Assembly (NCBI GenBank): GCA_033557465.1
Contig: JAWIIG010000039.1
Coordinates: forward strand, 2,046,001 to 2,110,000
Direction of reading: 5' to 3'
DNA: 64,000 bases
Source: Ichthyophis bannanicus
Lineage: Eukaryota > Chordata > Amphibia > Gymnophiona > Ichthyophiidae
In this document: positions 41,346 through 50,117 of the stretch, piece after piece
How positions within the stretch are numbered: the first letter of the stretch is position 1
Layout of the letters: each line of letters starts with the position of its first letter
The notes under the pieces: model-generated
What the model was told of the DNA's origin: nothing
The model's input: the letters and a program-made list of their open reading frames with translations, nothing else
Databases searched by the model: none
Made by a program: the position numbers and the translations under genes

Positions 41346-42608
41346 AAGGTGTACCCCAAGGATCCTCTTTATCTGCATTGATGTTTAATATATACATCCA
41401 ACCCATCTGTGACATCATCAGATCCTTTAATGTCAGTTACATGATATATGCAGACGATGTGCTACTATATATGCCAATATCATTGGACTGCCTAGACCTT
41501 ACCCCGCTGACTAACTGCTTTGACACCATATCAGAGTGGCTCCTATCACAAAACCTGAGAATACAACACAAAAAGACGGAAGTCCTGTTCGTCTCGAGGA
41601 ACACCAACTTCACACCTCCTAGTTGTATTAACGTAAAGGATGCCCAACTCCAAGTTAAACCGGCAATACGCTACCTGGGAGTAACGCTGGACCAAAACCT
41701 TGATATGAAGAATCACATAGCCAACACAGTCAAGGCAATCTACTTTAAAATCAGATCCCTCAGACACCTACGCATACTACTTGAACCGGATGATTTCCGT
41801 ACCATTTATCAAGCCCTTATACTCCCCCATTTCGACTTCTCAAACTCCATACTACAAGGACTCCCCCAGGCCACCCTGAACCCCCTGCAATTAGCCATGA
41901 ATAGTGCAGCGAGGGTACTCCTCGTGGCATCCAGGAGAGATCACGTAACACCCCTTCTAAAACAGCTACACTGGCTCCCCATTCAGGCAAGGATCAGTTT
42001 CAAGATCTTACTGCTAACATTCAAAGCAGCTAAGGGGCTCACCTCTTCCTCTCTCTCCAACCTCATACAACCACTGGCACCAAACAGGCCACGAAGAACA
42101 GCAGAATTAAACACACTAGTTATCCCAAATGACACCACAAGATGCACTAGATCAACAGCCAACAGAGCCTTCCAATTCTGCGCCCCATCTCTATGGAACA
42201 CCTTACCAGCACAAATCAGAGCAATACCTAACCTAAGTCAGTTCAGAAAGGCTTTAAAGCATTTCCTCTTCCTTAAATATCTCAATGGCAGCTCCGAACA
42301 TAACCCCCAGGTGAATAGCAGAAGTGGTCAAACAGATAGACCCCGCAACAGACCAACTTCACAATGTAAATAGCAAGTTGTTCCATATACTATTGTACCA
42401 CTGTTGTATATAGTTAACCAGGATATCCTTTATCAGATAACCCTGCATTGTATTTAGTTTCCCCTATTTCGCCAAGTTGTACTTCCTGTTAAATGTAATG
42501 ACCAGACACGTGTAAACTGTCGGATGTTTTCTGTTCAATGTAAACCGCGCTGATGTCTAATAGTGCGGTATATAAGAATTGTTAATAAATAAATAAATAA
42601 ATAAATAA
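41346..42608 (+). mobile_element. L2-like LINE, 5'-truncated, nested in the SINE
   Basis: RT from motif B onward, followed by a 3' UTR (AAACCGCGCTGATGTCTAAT, GTGCGGTATATAAG) and an (AAATA/TAAA)n tail. Its last 60 bases are the same sequence as the SINE's tail, an example of LINE-SINE partnership. It is on the opposite strand to the surrounding SINE. Confidence 0.85.
41378..42373 (+). CDS. L2 reverse transcriptase C-terminal half, open
   Basis: 331 codons from within motif B. Motif C YADDVLLYM lies near residue 23. Then come HKKTEVLFVSR, IRYLGVTLDQNLDMKNHI and the L2-typical LHWLPIQARISFKILLLTFK and FRKALKHFLFLKYL, ending at a natural stop. The frame is undamaged, but the first half of RT and all of the endonuclease are lost by 5' truncation, so it cannot support movement. 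The intact frame suggests a fairly recent insertion. Confidence 0.85.
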   Translation: MMFNIYIQPICDIIRSFNVSYMIYADDVLLYMPISLDCLDLTPLTNCFDTISEWLLSQNLRIQHKKTEVLFVSRNTNFTPPSCINVKDAQLQVKPAIRYLGVTLDQNLDMKNHIANTVKAIYFKIRSLRHLRILLEPDDFRTIYQALILPHFDFSNSILQGLPQATLNPLQLAMNSAARVLLVASRRDHVTPLLKQLHWLPIQARISFKILLLTFKAAKGLTSSSLSNLIQPLAPNRPRRTAELNTLVIPNDTTRCTRSTANRAFQFCAPSLWNTLPAQIRAIPNLSQFRKALKHFLFLKYLNGSSEHNPQVNSRSGQTDRPRNRPTSQCK

Positions 42609-42655
42609 GTACCTTGCCCCAACAACTAGGCCACTCCTCCACTCCACATCTTGCC
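42609..42655 (-). mobile_element. tRNA-like head of the SINE
   Basis: The complement reads GTGGAGGAGTGGCCTAGTTG then TTGGGGCAAGG, an A-box-like tRNA 5' half. Together with 41086-41345 it makes one SINE of about 300 bp interrupted by the L2. ATCT on both sides (ending 41085 and 42649) may be its duplication. Confidence 0.7.
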
Positions 42656-42954
42656 TCTTATCATCAGAAAGGAGAGGGCTCATAAGCTCTAAATGTCCTG
42701 TGACCTCCTTAAGGAACATTCCCATATATAAGATATAGGAACTGATCCTAGCAGAAAGCATGGAAGCCTGGAAGGTTCGATGCCCAAAGGCGTTAAGAGT
42801 CCTACAGTCACGTCCTGGAGGATTAGATGCGTGCCTTTTTGCACGCCTTATCCTTCTCATTGCTGACTCCACCACCATGGAATGGTGTGGTAATTGAGTC
42901 TTCTGAAATACAGGACAAGGAGGAACTCGATACATGGTGTTGAGTCTTCGAAGT
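42656..42954 (-). pseudogene. DIRS D Gag fragment, N-terminal side of the SINE
   Basis: It reads MYRVPPCPVFQKTQLPHHSM, MRRIRRAKRHASNPPGRDC, TLNAFGHRTFQASMLSAR and SYILYMGMFLKEVTGHLEL. It stops abruptly at about 42954, and upstream Gag is absent. Confidence 0.75.
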
Positions 42955-43085
42955 TTAGGATTTTGAGCTTGCTATGACTGGACTGCACCTTGGCCTTTAT
43001 CTCAATTCACACCGTGTGATGATTGCAGAGGTTCCCCAGCGAGAGCCAGCAATAACACCGAGAGTTCCTATATCAGGCACTTAAG
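42955..43085. other. Unassigned sequence at the DIRS D/C junction
   Basis: About 130 bp with no match elsewhere in the window. It may be leader sequence of DIRS C or a repaired deletion junction. Confidence 0.35.
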
Positions 43086-43385
43086 GTACATCCCTATATA
43101 GAATTCTTATACCTGTATTCTTATACCGAGGCAGGAAGATCGGTGCAGCAACGGAGGAAGAGAGAGAAGTTTGGCGCTTTTTCAGGAGCAGTATAGGACT
43201 ATGTCCATGGGACTCCATGGAAAAAAGAAGACTGAGCAAGATGGCACCCTTGGGCAGAAGGGGACCACGCATGCTTGGTAGCATTCCCAAAGGCTTTCTT
43301 TGAAAGCTGGGGAAATGCTCCACATGGGCTCTCAGTGCCAACTCACACATATGTGAGGACTGACTTCCTGCTTGTTTCTGGAGAA

Positions 43386-43448
43386 ACATTTGTATACCAC
43401 TACCATGTACAAAATTCTCAACGGTTTACAATAAGAACATGCTAAAAA
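43386..43448. other. Short spacer between DIRS C and DIRS G
   Basis: TTTGTATACCACTACCATG then ACGGTTTACAATAAGAAC resembles L2 3' end sequence. The A-run at 43444-43448 precedes the DIRS G terminus. Confidence 0.4.
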
Positions 43449-43530
43449 GTGTAGTTACTCATCTGTCACAGGTGTTCTCCAGGGACAGCAGGAATCAGTC
43501 CTCACTTATGGGTGATGTCGGCAACAATGG

Positions 43531-44093
43531 AAAGAAAATTTGTTTATCAGCTCAACTAATTAACCTTGAGTTCAGTAGCTATTTAGTACTATATCTAAGC
43601 ATATCCACCATATGCAAAAGAGGTCTCAGATTATATGAGGCGTGAAATCAGCCAGACTTGCTGGAATGACAATGCCTTCTACAACATCAACGACTATTCT
43701 TAATGCATTGTGTGGATTTATTTTTATATACTTTTTTTTAAAACTTTTTATTTTTTGAAAAAAGATTTTTTGTTGGTATTTTATTATACTTAAACTTTTC
43801 AATAAAATCTATATCCTTAATTAATTACTAATAACTTATCTATAGTTACTAATAAAATGTTCTGTTAATAATAATGCTTTTAACTCTCTATGCCTTATAT
43901 TGTTGGGCTCGATGTTTCTCTCCACAGCCCAGCAGACTAAATTCAGTTATGTGCCATCTTAGGCTCTTTCATTTAAAGGAGAAAAGACTGTGCTTATCTG
44001 TTACGACTTGTAAGAGACTCCAAAAGGTGTCCAAACAGAAGAAACGTCAAAGAAAGTTTTGTTTCCAAAAGATAGTCTCAGAAAGTCCCTTTC
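43531..44093. other. Unidentified 563-bp AT-rich insertion in DIRS G
   Basis: It splits the terminal repeat between CAACAATGG and TGGAGCCCGCGC; the trinucleotide TGG on both sides could be a 3-bp duplication. The ends (AAAGAAAAT and CCCTTTC) are only weakly inverted. No transposase or RT is seen. It has AT-rich stretches and AATAAAA motifs near 43800 and 43850. Confidence 0.45.
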
Positions 44094-44332
44094 TGGAGCC
44101 CGCGCGGAGCAATTCCCCAGCTTTCAAAGAAAACCTTTGGGATTGCTATCATGCATGCGTAGTCCTCTTCCCACCCAAGGGTGCCATCTTGCTCAGTAAG
44201 GTCCCTTAGCTTGAGCCCTACCAAGTAGATGCAAGGGAAGGACAAAAATTCAGCAACTCATCAGGGGAGGCAGGAAGGTAGTGAGGACTGATTCCTTCTG
44301 TCCCTGGAGAACACCTGTTACAGGTGAGTAAA

Positions 44333-44540
44333 GCACAGTTACTTACCTGTAACAGGTGATCTCTGGGAACAGCAGGAATTAGTCCTCACATATGGGGACG
44401 TCGGAACCGACGGAGCCTGCGCGGGAAAGCTCCCCAGCTTCCCTGAAAGGAAGCCTTTGGGGCCTCCCACTGCACTTGCGCGCTGCCTTCCCGCCTTCCT
44501 GACCAGCTCTCCTCAGTTCGAGTTTATAGCTGAGACAATA
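44333..44540 (-). repeat. 3' inverted terminal repeat of DIRS F
   Basis: TTAGTCCTCACATATGGGGA, CGTCGGAACCGACGGAGCC, GCGCGGGAAAGCTCCCCAGC and CTTCCCGCCTTCCTGACCAG match the complement of 49735-49922. Confidence 0.9.
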
Positions 44541-44591
44541 GAGAGAGGAAAGGAAGATAGATAGAAGATACAACTCCTAGGGGAGGTGGGT

Positions 44592-44695
44592 GGGTTGTGA
44601 GGACTAATTCCTGCTGTTCCCAGAGATCACCTGTTACAGGTAAGTAACTGTGCTATCTCCAGGAACAAGCAGGAATAAGTCCTCACATATGGGGA
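44592..44695 (-). repeat. Internal complementary region of DIRS F
   Basis: GTGAGGACTAATTCCTGCTG, CCCAGAGATCACCTGTTACA and GGTAAGTAACTGTGC (3' end complement) are joined to TATCTCCAGGAACAAGCAGG and AATAAGTCCTCACATATGGG (5' end complement). Confidence 0.92.
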
Positions 44696-44790
44696 CTCCC
44701 TAGCTAAGATGCCTGGGAGATCCCGTTCCAAGGTTCTCCATCTTCGTATGGATCTCAGGCATCCATCCTGGGAAGGTGGGCAGGAGTTGT

Positions 44791-47661
44791 TCAAGTATGG
44801 AACAGGTGTTTGAGGACAGCCTGACCAAATAAGGCATCCCGGCGGGAGTCCTTGTCCAAGCAGTAATGGGCTGTGAAGGTATGTACCGAGGCCCATGTGG
44901 CGGCTCGACAGATCTGATCTATGGACACAGAGTGAAGATGAGCCATAGAAGTGGCCATGGCTCTCACATTGTGAGCTGTGACATGGCCTTCCAGAGAAAT
45001 GTTTTTACTCTGGTAAGCAAAGGAAATACACTGAGCAATCCAATTGGAAAGTGTACGTTTGGAGACTGGACGTCCCAAATGAGAAGGATCAAAAGCCACG
45101 AAAAGCTGGGAAGACTTTCGATGTGGCTGAGTCCTGTTGAGGTAAAAGGCAAGAGCTCTTTTACAATCTAAAGTATGAAGGTTCCTCTCTGCACTGGATG
45201 CATGAGGAGCTGGAAAAAAGACAGGTAGATATACCTCTTGATTAAGATGAAAAGGCGAGACCACTTTAGGCATAAAGTGGGGATTCGTCCTTAGGACCAC
45301 CTTATCATGATGAAACCTGGTATAAGGTGGATGAGCCACTAAGGCCTGTAGTTCACTGATGCGGCGAGCTGAAGTGACTGCAATAAGGAAAATGACCTTC
45401 CAGGAAAGAAATTTCAAGGAGGTAGAAACCAACGGTTCAAAAGGTGGCTTCATAAGCTGACCTAGAACTAGGTTCAAGTCCCATGCTACCGGAGGAGGTC
45501 GGATGGGAGGCTTAGTTAGAGTCAGGCCTCTCATGAATCTTGCAACAAGCGGATGAGAGGAGACAGGTTGTCCATTTATAGGTTTTAAGGATGCTGCAAT
45601 AGCACTCAAATGGACTCTTACTGAATTCGTCTTAAGGCCTGCATTAGAAAGATGCAGGAGATAGTCTAGTAGAGAATTCAAAGGAAGTGCTAGAGGGTCA
45701 AGACCCTGTTGAGCACACCAAATGGAAAAACGTTTCCATTTGAAAGAATAGGAACGCCTCGTGGAGGGTTTCCTAGAGGCATGAAGGATATCTTTCACTG
45801 GTTGAGAAAGATTGAAGTCATGAAGGCTTAGGCCTTCAGTAACCAAGCTCTGAGGTGTAGGGACTTGGGGTTTGGGTGCCACAAAGTCCCGTTCTCCTGA
45901 GAGAGAAGGTCTGGCGCAGCTCCCAGGTCCAGGGAGGGTCCCTGGGAGAGATGCAGAAGTAGAGGGAACCACACTTGGCGTGGCCAGCGTGGAGCTATGA
46001 GGATCATCGATCCGTGATCCCTCTGGAGTTTGAACAGAGTCTTGGGAATCAAAGGAATGGGTGGAAAAGTATATAGGAATTCCTGATCCCAATGCAGGAG
46101 AAAGGCGTTGTTGGCCTGAGCTCCCTGACACGGAGTCCTGGAACAGAACCGGGGAAGTTTGGCATTCCACGGACCTGCAAAGAGGTCTATGTCCGGGGTT
46201 CCCCATTCCTGAAAGATTCTGCCTATCTGGTCCATATGTAGGGACCATTCGTGTGGAAGCAGAACTCGACTGAGTCTGTCTGCCCGAGAGTTTTGAACCC
46301 CTGGAAGATATACTGCCAGAAGATGAATTTGATGCTCTCTGGTGAAGGCCCATAATCTGAGAGCTTCGTTGCAAAGCGACAGAGAGCCTGTCCCTCCTTG
46401 TTTGTTTACGTAGAACATGGCCACCTGATTGTCTGTCTGAACTAGGACGGTCAGGTTGACAAGGAGGGTATGGAAGACTTTGAGGGCAAAGAAGATTGCT
46501 CGCAGTTCCAGGAGGTTGATGTGAAGGGTGGTCTCCTACGGAGACCAAGTACCCTGAGTGGAGAGGGATTGTAGATGGGCTCCCCACCCTGTTGGGGAGG
46601 CATCTGTTGTGAGGGTTGCTTGGGGCAACAAAGGTTGGAAGGGGGCCCCCAACAACAGATTCTTGGTGGACATCCACCATTGGAGGGACCAAAACAGACG
46701 CTTTGAGGTGAGTATTTGGTCGGAGAGCGCTCCTGATGCTTGAGTCCACTGGGTGGCCAAGGTCCATTGAGCTGCTCTCATATGAAGACGAGCGTAGGGC
46801 ACCACGTGTACCGTGGAGGCCATGTGGCCCAGAAGTCGCAGCATTTCTCTGGCTGTCAAGTGACTGCTGGACTGAGCTTGGGAGGCCAAGCACAGCAGAC
46901 GTTGGCCCCGGAGTTGAGGTAGGTAGGCCCTTGCAGTGGTGGTGTCCAACTGGGCCCCTATGAATTCTAGAGACTGAGTAGGGGTAAGTTGAGACTTGGG
47001 AAGGTTTACCACCAGTCCCAGATACTGCAGAAGGTGCCTTGTGCGGTCCAGGGAAATCTGGGCCTCTGACTGAGATGGAGCTCGGATGAGCCAGTCGTCC
47101 AGATATGGGAATACAAAAATTCCCAGACCTCTTAGAAATGCGGCAACAACTGCCATGCATTTGGTGAACACTCTTGGAGCAGAGGCTAGACCGAAGGGAA
47201 GTACTCTGTACTGGAAATGTTTTCCCTGAAACAGAAATCTTAGATATTTTCTGTGGGATGGGTGGATGAGTATATGTGTGTACGCATCCTTGAGATCTAG
47301 AGAACAAAGCCAATCCTGACTCTGAAGGTATGGAAGGAGAATGCCTAGAGAAAGCATTTTGAATTTCTCCTTGTACAGAAATTTGTTCAATTCTCTCAGA
47401 TCTAGGATAGGTCTGAATCCCCGTCTTCTTTGTTATGAGAAAATAAGGGGAGTAGAATCCTGTCCCTTGTTGAAGAAGAGGAACCTCTTCTATTGCCCCT
47501 TGGGCAAGGAGAGAAGAGACTTCCTGATCCAACAGGTCCAGGAGAAATGGGGAGAATTGAAGTGCCTCACCATGGTATATGGAGGAAGGTCGGAAAAATG
47601 AAGTTTGTAGCCCTCTCTGATGATAGAGAGGGTCCATTGTTCTGATGTGATTTGCTCCCAT
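44791..47661 (-). CDS. Tyrosine recombinase ORF of DIRS F with 600-codon open extension
   Basis: 956 codons without a stop. The recombinase is the last 370 or so residues: VKDILHASRKPSTRRSYSFK, SARRISELQAL (first Arg), TAHNVRAMATS (His-x-x-Arg, codons 44962-44973) and HYCLDKDSRRDALFG (Tyr codon 44863-44865). All expected catalytic residues are present. Upstream the frame crosses RNase H and RT in the alternative frame. It starts MGANHIRTMDP, near an equivalent Met in DIRS B (MGANYIRAVDP, 13353). Two indels near 47545 and 47423 make residues of roughly 38-80 read in the RT frame. Whether the extension is translated is unknown; the recombinase could instead be made by frameshifting or internal initiation. 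Confidence 0.82.
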   Translation of the reverse strand: MGANHIRTMDPLYHQRGLQTSFFRPSSIYHGEALQFSPFLLDLLDQEVSSLLAQGAIEEVPLLQQGTGFYSPYFLITKKTGIQTYPRSERIEQISVQGEIQNAFSRHSPSIPSESGLALFSRSQGCVHTYTHPPIPQKISKISVSGKTFPVQSTSLRSSLCSKSVHQMHGSCCRISKRSGNFCIPISGRLAHPSSISVRGPDFPGPHKAPSAVSGTGGKPSQVSTYPYSVSRIHRGPVGHHHCKGLPTSTPGPTSAVLGLPSSVQQSLDSQRNAATSGPHGLHGTRGALRSSSYESSSMDLGHPVDSSIRSALRPNTHLKASVLVPPMVDVHQESVVGGPLPTFVAPSNPHNRCLPNRVGSPSTIPLHSGYLVSVGDHPSHQPPGTASNLLCPQSLPYPPCQPDRPSSDRQSGGHVLRKQTRRDRLSVALQRSSQIMGLHQRASNSSSGSISSRGSKLSGRQTQSSSASTRMVPTYGPDRQNLSGMGNPGHRPLCRSVECQTSPVLFQDSVSGSSGQQRLSPALGSGIPIYFSTHSFDSQDSVQTPEGSRIDDPHSSTLATPSVVPSTSASLPGTLPGPGSCARPSLSGERDFVAPKPQVPTPQSLVTEGLSLHDFNLSQPVKDILHASRKPSTRRSYSFKWKRFSIWCAQQGLDPLALPLNSLLDYLLHLSNAGLKTNSVRVHLSAIAASLKPINGQPVSSHPLVARFMRGLTLTKPPIRPPPVAWDLNLVLGQLMKPPFEPLVSTSLKFLSWKVIFLIAVTSARRISELQALVAHPPYTRFHHDKVVLRTNPHFMPKVVSPFHLNQEVYLPVFFPAPHASSAERNLHTLDCKRALAFYLNRTQPHRKSSQLFVAFDPSHLGRPVSKRTLSNWIAQCISFAYQSKNISLEGHVTAHNVRAMATSMAHLHSVSIDQICRAATWASVHTFTAHYCLDKDSRRDALFGQAVLKHLFHT
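45828..47560 (-). pseudogene. Reverse transcriptase-RNase H of DIRS F
   Basis: One frame with two lesions. RT blocks: AQGAIEEVPLLQQGTGFYS, ELN/MNKFLYKEKFKMLSLG, CSLDLKDAYTHILIHPSHRK (motif A), RVLPFGLASAPRVFTKCMAV (motif B) and VFPYLDDWLIRAP (YLDDW at 47091-47105). Linker: LTAREMLRLLGHMASTVHVV. RNase H: LTTDASPTGWGAHLQ, DNQV/MAMFYVNKQGGTGSL and SRADRLSRVLLPHEW; the tail ends LRAWLLKA. A one-base deletion near 47423 shifts the frame upstream of motif A, and a TAG at 46534-46536 interrupts RNase H just after GTWSP. Few changes separate it from an intact ORF. Confidence 0.85.
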
Positions 47662-47748
47662 CTGGGAGCAAAGTGAGCTAACCTTCCGGGAATGGTGAGG
47701 GGCTCTGGTTGTTCTAGAGCCAGAAATGTTAAGTTCTCTAGGGGCAAG

Positions 47749-49548
47749 TCAAAACCCCTGAGGGGGTTGAGCCTGCTGAGAAGTGGTAGACGCTGCAGGC
47801 TTTGACTTTGCCTGTTTAGGTTGCTGACGTTTAGCAGCAAAGCGAGGCTGAGAAGATTGTTGGCCAGTATTTGTGGAAAATCTGGCCTTCTTGTAGTAAG
47901 GCCTCTTGAAAGACTTTTTCTTGGCAGGAGTAGAGGTAGACTTAGAAAGTCTATCCAAGGTAGCATTTTCTGCGTCCATTTGAGTGGCTTTAAATTGCCA
48001 ATCCTTACCAAATAAGTTCTCACCTGTACAGGGCAGATTCCGTAAGCCATACAGGACCCAGGGTTCTAGGTCAAAGGCCTGGAGCCAAGCAAGTCGTCGG
48101 GCTGCAATAGCAATGCCCGAAGCTCTACCGGCACCCTCAAAGGAATCAAAAGCTGCTCTGTTGGAGAACTTAGAAACATCTAGAAGCTGTTTCACCAGAG
48201 AAATGAACTCCTCTTTTCTATCCTCAGGGATAAAGGAGGCAAAATGTCGTATCTTTAGGGCAAGTTCCCTGAGAAACATGCCCATATACAGACTATAAGA
48301 ATTAATCCTGGCTATAAGCATAGTAGCCTGGAAAAGTTTCTTGCCAAAAGAGTCTAGGGTCTTACATTCTCGTCCTGGAGGGGTAGAAGAGTGCATTTGG
48401 TACTCTTAATCTTTTTCAGTGCAGACTTCACCACAATGGAATGGTGAGGCAACGGAGTCTTTTGAAAACCAGGAGAAGGAAGGACCCGGTACATGGTGTC
48501 CAACCTACGAGAATAAGGAGACAACGTTAGAGGAGCCTCCCATAAGTCCATCAAGTGTTCTTGAAGGATTTCATGGATAGGCAGGGTGACTGCCTCTTTA
48601 GGAACCTTAGGGTATCCTAAAATATCCAATTTCTTTGACCTAGGTTCTTTTTCAGAGGATGTGGTAATAGAAAGTCCTTTGGCTAGTTCAATAATGAAGT
48701 CTTGAAAGGACAAATCCTCTGGTGGAGACATTCTCCTCTTTGGGGAAGAGGGGTCTTCATGAAGAACTAGAGACAGCTCATCAGAGTCCTCAGAGGAGTT
48801 ATAATCATCTGAAGAATCAGAGTATTCTCTATTTGCTTCCAACGCACGATACGCATACCGATCGGTATCGACATCGGGCGTAACGGGTATGGGATCGGTA
48901 TTGGGTGAAAACCCGGATCCGGCATGCGGAACCGATCTGCGTTTGGAAGTCGATGGTCTCGGTTCCGGTATGGGAGACGATACCGGAACCGGACCCGGTA
49001 CGTCGCAGCATTAATAAAAGCCAGCATGGCCTGCTGCATGGTCTGAACAGTATTGCTCATAGACGCCACTGCTGCCTGGATATCGGTACCGGTATGGGCC
49101 GGTACCCCAGAGCATTCTAACAGGTGATCAGTCGAGGCCGTGCCATCGATGTCAACCTGTAACCCCATAGATGGTGCTTTGGAAGCCAGAGCTTCCCGCC
49201 GGGGTTGTTTGGCTGGGGCAGGATCCTCAGACTCAAAAGAGAGAGCCTCTCGATGCTTTGAAGGAGATTTGCTCTTTGAGGACCTGCCCACAGAGGGTTT
49301 GGTTACCTGAGATCCATCCAGAGAGGAAGACCTGGATGACTGTGATGCTGGATTATCTGAAGCAAACAGCACATGGAATTTTTTGGCCCGGTTCTGCAAC
49401 CCACGTTTAGACATCTGGGAGCAGGATGGGCAGTCCGGAATGGAGGGTCAGGTCCCAAACACTTAAGACACCATTCATGGGTGTCTGTGACAGAAATAAC
49501 AGCACTACACTTGGTACACTTCTTAAAACCAGGGGCTGGTTTCTCCAT
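47749..49548 (-). pseudogene. DIRS F Gag, frameshifted
   Basis: 49548-49303: MEKPAPGFKKCTKCSAVISV, then WCLKCLGPD and a frameshift that destroys the second half of the CCHC knuckle. 49414-48767: MSKRGLQNRAKKFHVLFASD, a Ser-rich linker and a GGTACC-rich low-complexity zone. 48842-48354: MSPPEDLSFQDFIIELAKGL, LPIHEILQEHLMDLWEAPLT. 48396-47749: PPGRECKTLDSFGKKLFQAT, NRAAFDSFEGAGRASGIAIA, NLPCTGENLFGKDWQFKATQ and a Lys/Gln-rich tail ending QPPQGF. At least three frame changes. Confidence 0.75.
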
Positions 49549-49719
49549 GAGGAGAATTTGTGTAGGCCTGAGGCCTAACCGAAGTCACCAAGTTGTGCAG
49601 AAAAAAGATTTTTTTTTTTTTTTAAAGAAAAGAAAAGAGAGACCGGCGGTACCGGTTTCGGTATGGGGAAGGCAGGTACGCGGTCTAAAGAAACAAACTA
49701 AAACAATAATTTCTTCAGC

Positions 49720-49922
49720 GGTGACAGGAACACGACCTGCTGGCTCCGCGGAAAAAGAGAAACTGAGGAGAGCTGGTCAGGAAGGCGGGAAGGCAGCGCG
49801 CATGTGCAGTGGGAGGTCCCAAAGGCTTCCTTTCAGGGAAGCTGGGGAGCTTTCCCGCGCAGGCTCTGTCGGTTCCGACGTACCCATATGTGAGGACTTA
49901 TTCCTGCTTGTTCCTGGAGATA
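49720..49922 (-). repeat. 5' inverted terminal repeat of DIRS F
   Basis: AAAGGCTTCCTTTCAGGGAA, GGGGAGCTTTCCCGCGCAGG, GTCGGTTCCGACGTACCC and the end CTTGTTCCTGGAGATA. The leader just inside has a T-run of about 15 and GAAAA repeats (49608-49640). Confidence 0.9.
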
Positions 49923-50117
49923 TACACTTTCGCCAAGAACAAGAAGGAAGTCAGTTCTCACTTATGGGACTCCCTAGCTACAGACTACTGAACCTGAATC
50001 AAAAAATGCCTCACGAGGCCATAAGCAGAAGTCGAAGTTCGAAGGAACCAGAGTCCTCGGGTCCTCAAGGCAAAAACCCTGGGTAGCCGTGAAGAATGGT
50101 TGGAGGGCAGGAGTTGC

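Larger units (their letters stand above)
33756..42954 (-). mobile_element. DIRS retrotransposon copy D, 5' part lost
   Basis: The left end, GCATAGTTACTCACCCG, follows a run of A. Its 3' repeat (33756-33960) and internal complementary region (34014-34115, with GAGTAACTATGC/TATCTCCAG) are clear. Recombinase, RNase H and RT follow up to 37016, then a CR1 insertion (37017-40478), RT upstream/Gag sequence (40479-41085), a SINE with nested L2, and Gag to 42954. The rest of Gag and the 5' repeat are missing. Confidence 0.85.
33481..43385 (-). mobile_element. DIRS retrotransposon copy C (termini only), host of DIRS D
   Basis: The left end is GCGTAGTTATCTG, ACAGGTGTTCTCCAGG and CACATATGAG, with AAAGAAAGCCTTTGGGAATG and the first half of an internal complementary region (33717-33750). 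The right end, about 43085-43385, has ATTCCCAAAGGCTTTCTTTG, CACACATATGTGAGGACTG and CTTGTTTCTGGAGA, matching the complement of the left repeat. Between the ends lie DIRS D and about 130 bp of unassigned sequence (42955-43085). Its own coding region is not visible, so it was deleted. Confidence 0.65.
44333..49922 (-). mobile_element. DIRS retrotransposon copy F, complete and uninterrupted (5.59 kb)
   Basis: The left end GCACAGTTACTTACC and right end CTTGTTCCTGGAGATA are fixed by the internal complementary region at 44592-44695 (CTGTGC/TATCTCC). It contains recombinase, RNase H, RT and Gag in the usual order and no foreign insertion, so it is the reference copy. It sits inside the internal complementary region of DIRS G: GTGAGTAAA on the left and TACACTTTCGCC on the right. 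Damage consists of a few frameshifts and a nonsense codon. Confidence 0.93.

Noticed and set aside
42609..42655. tRNA gene
   Set aside because: Only the A-box half is present here, and the B box lies beyond an L2 in a SINE body; no full cloverleaf.
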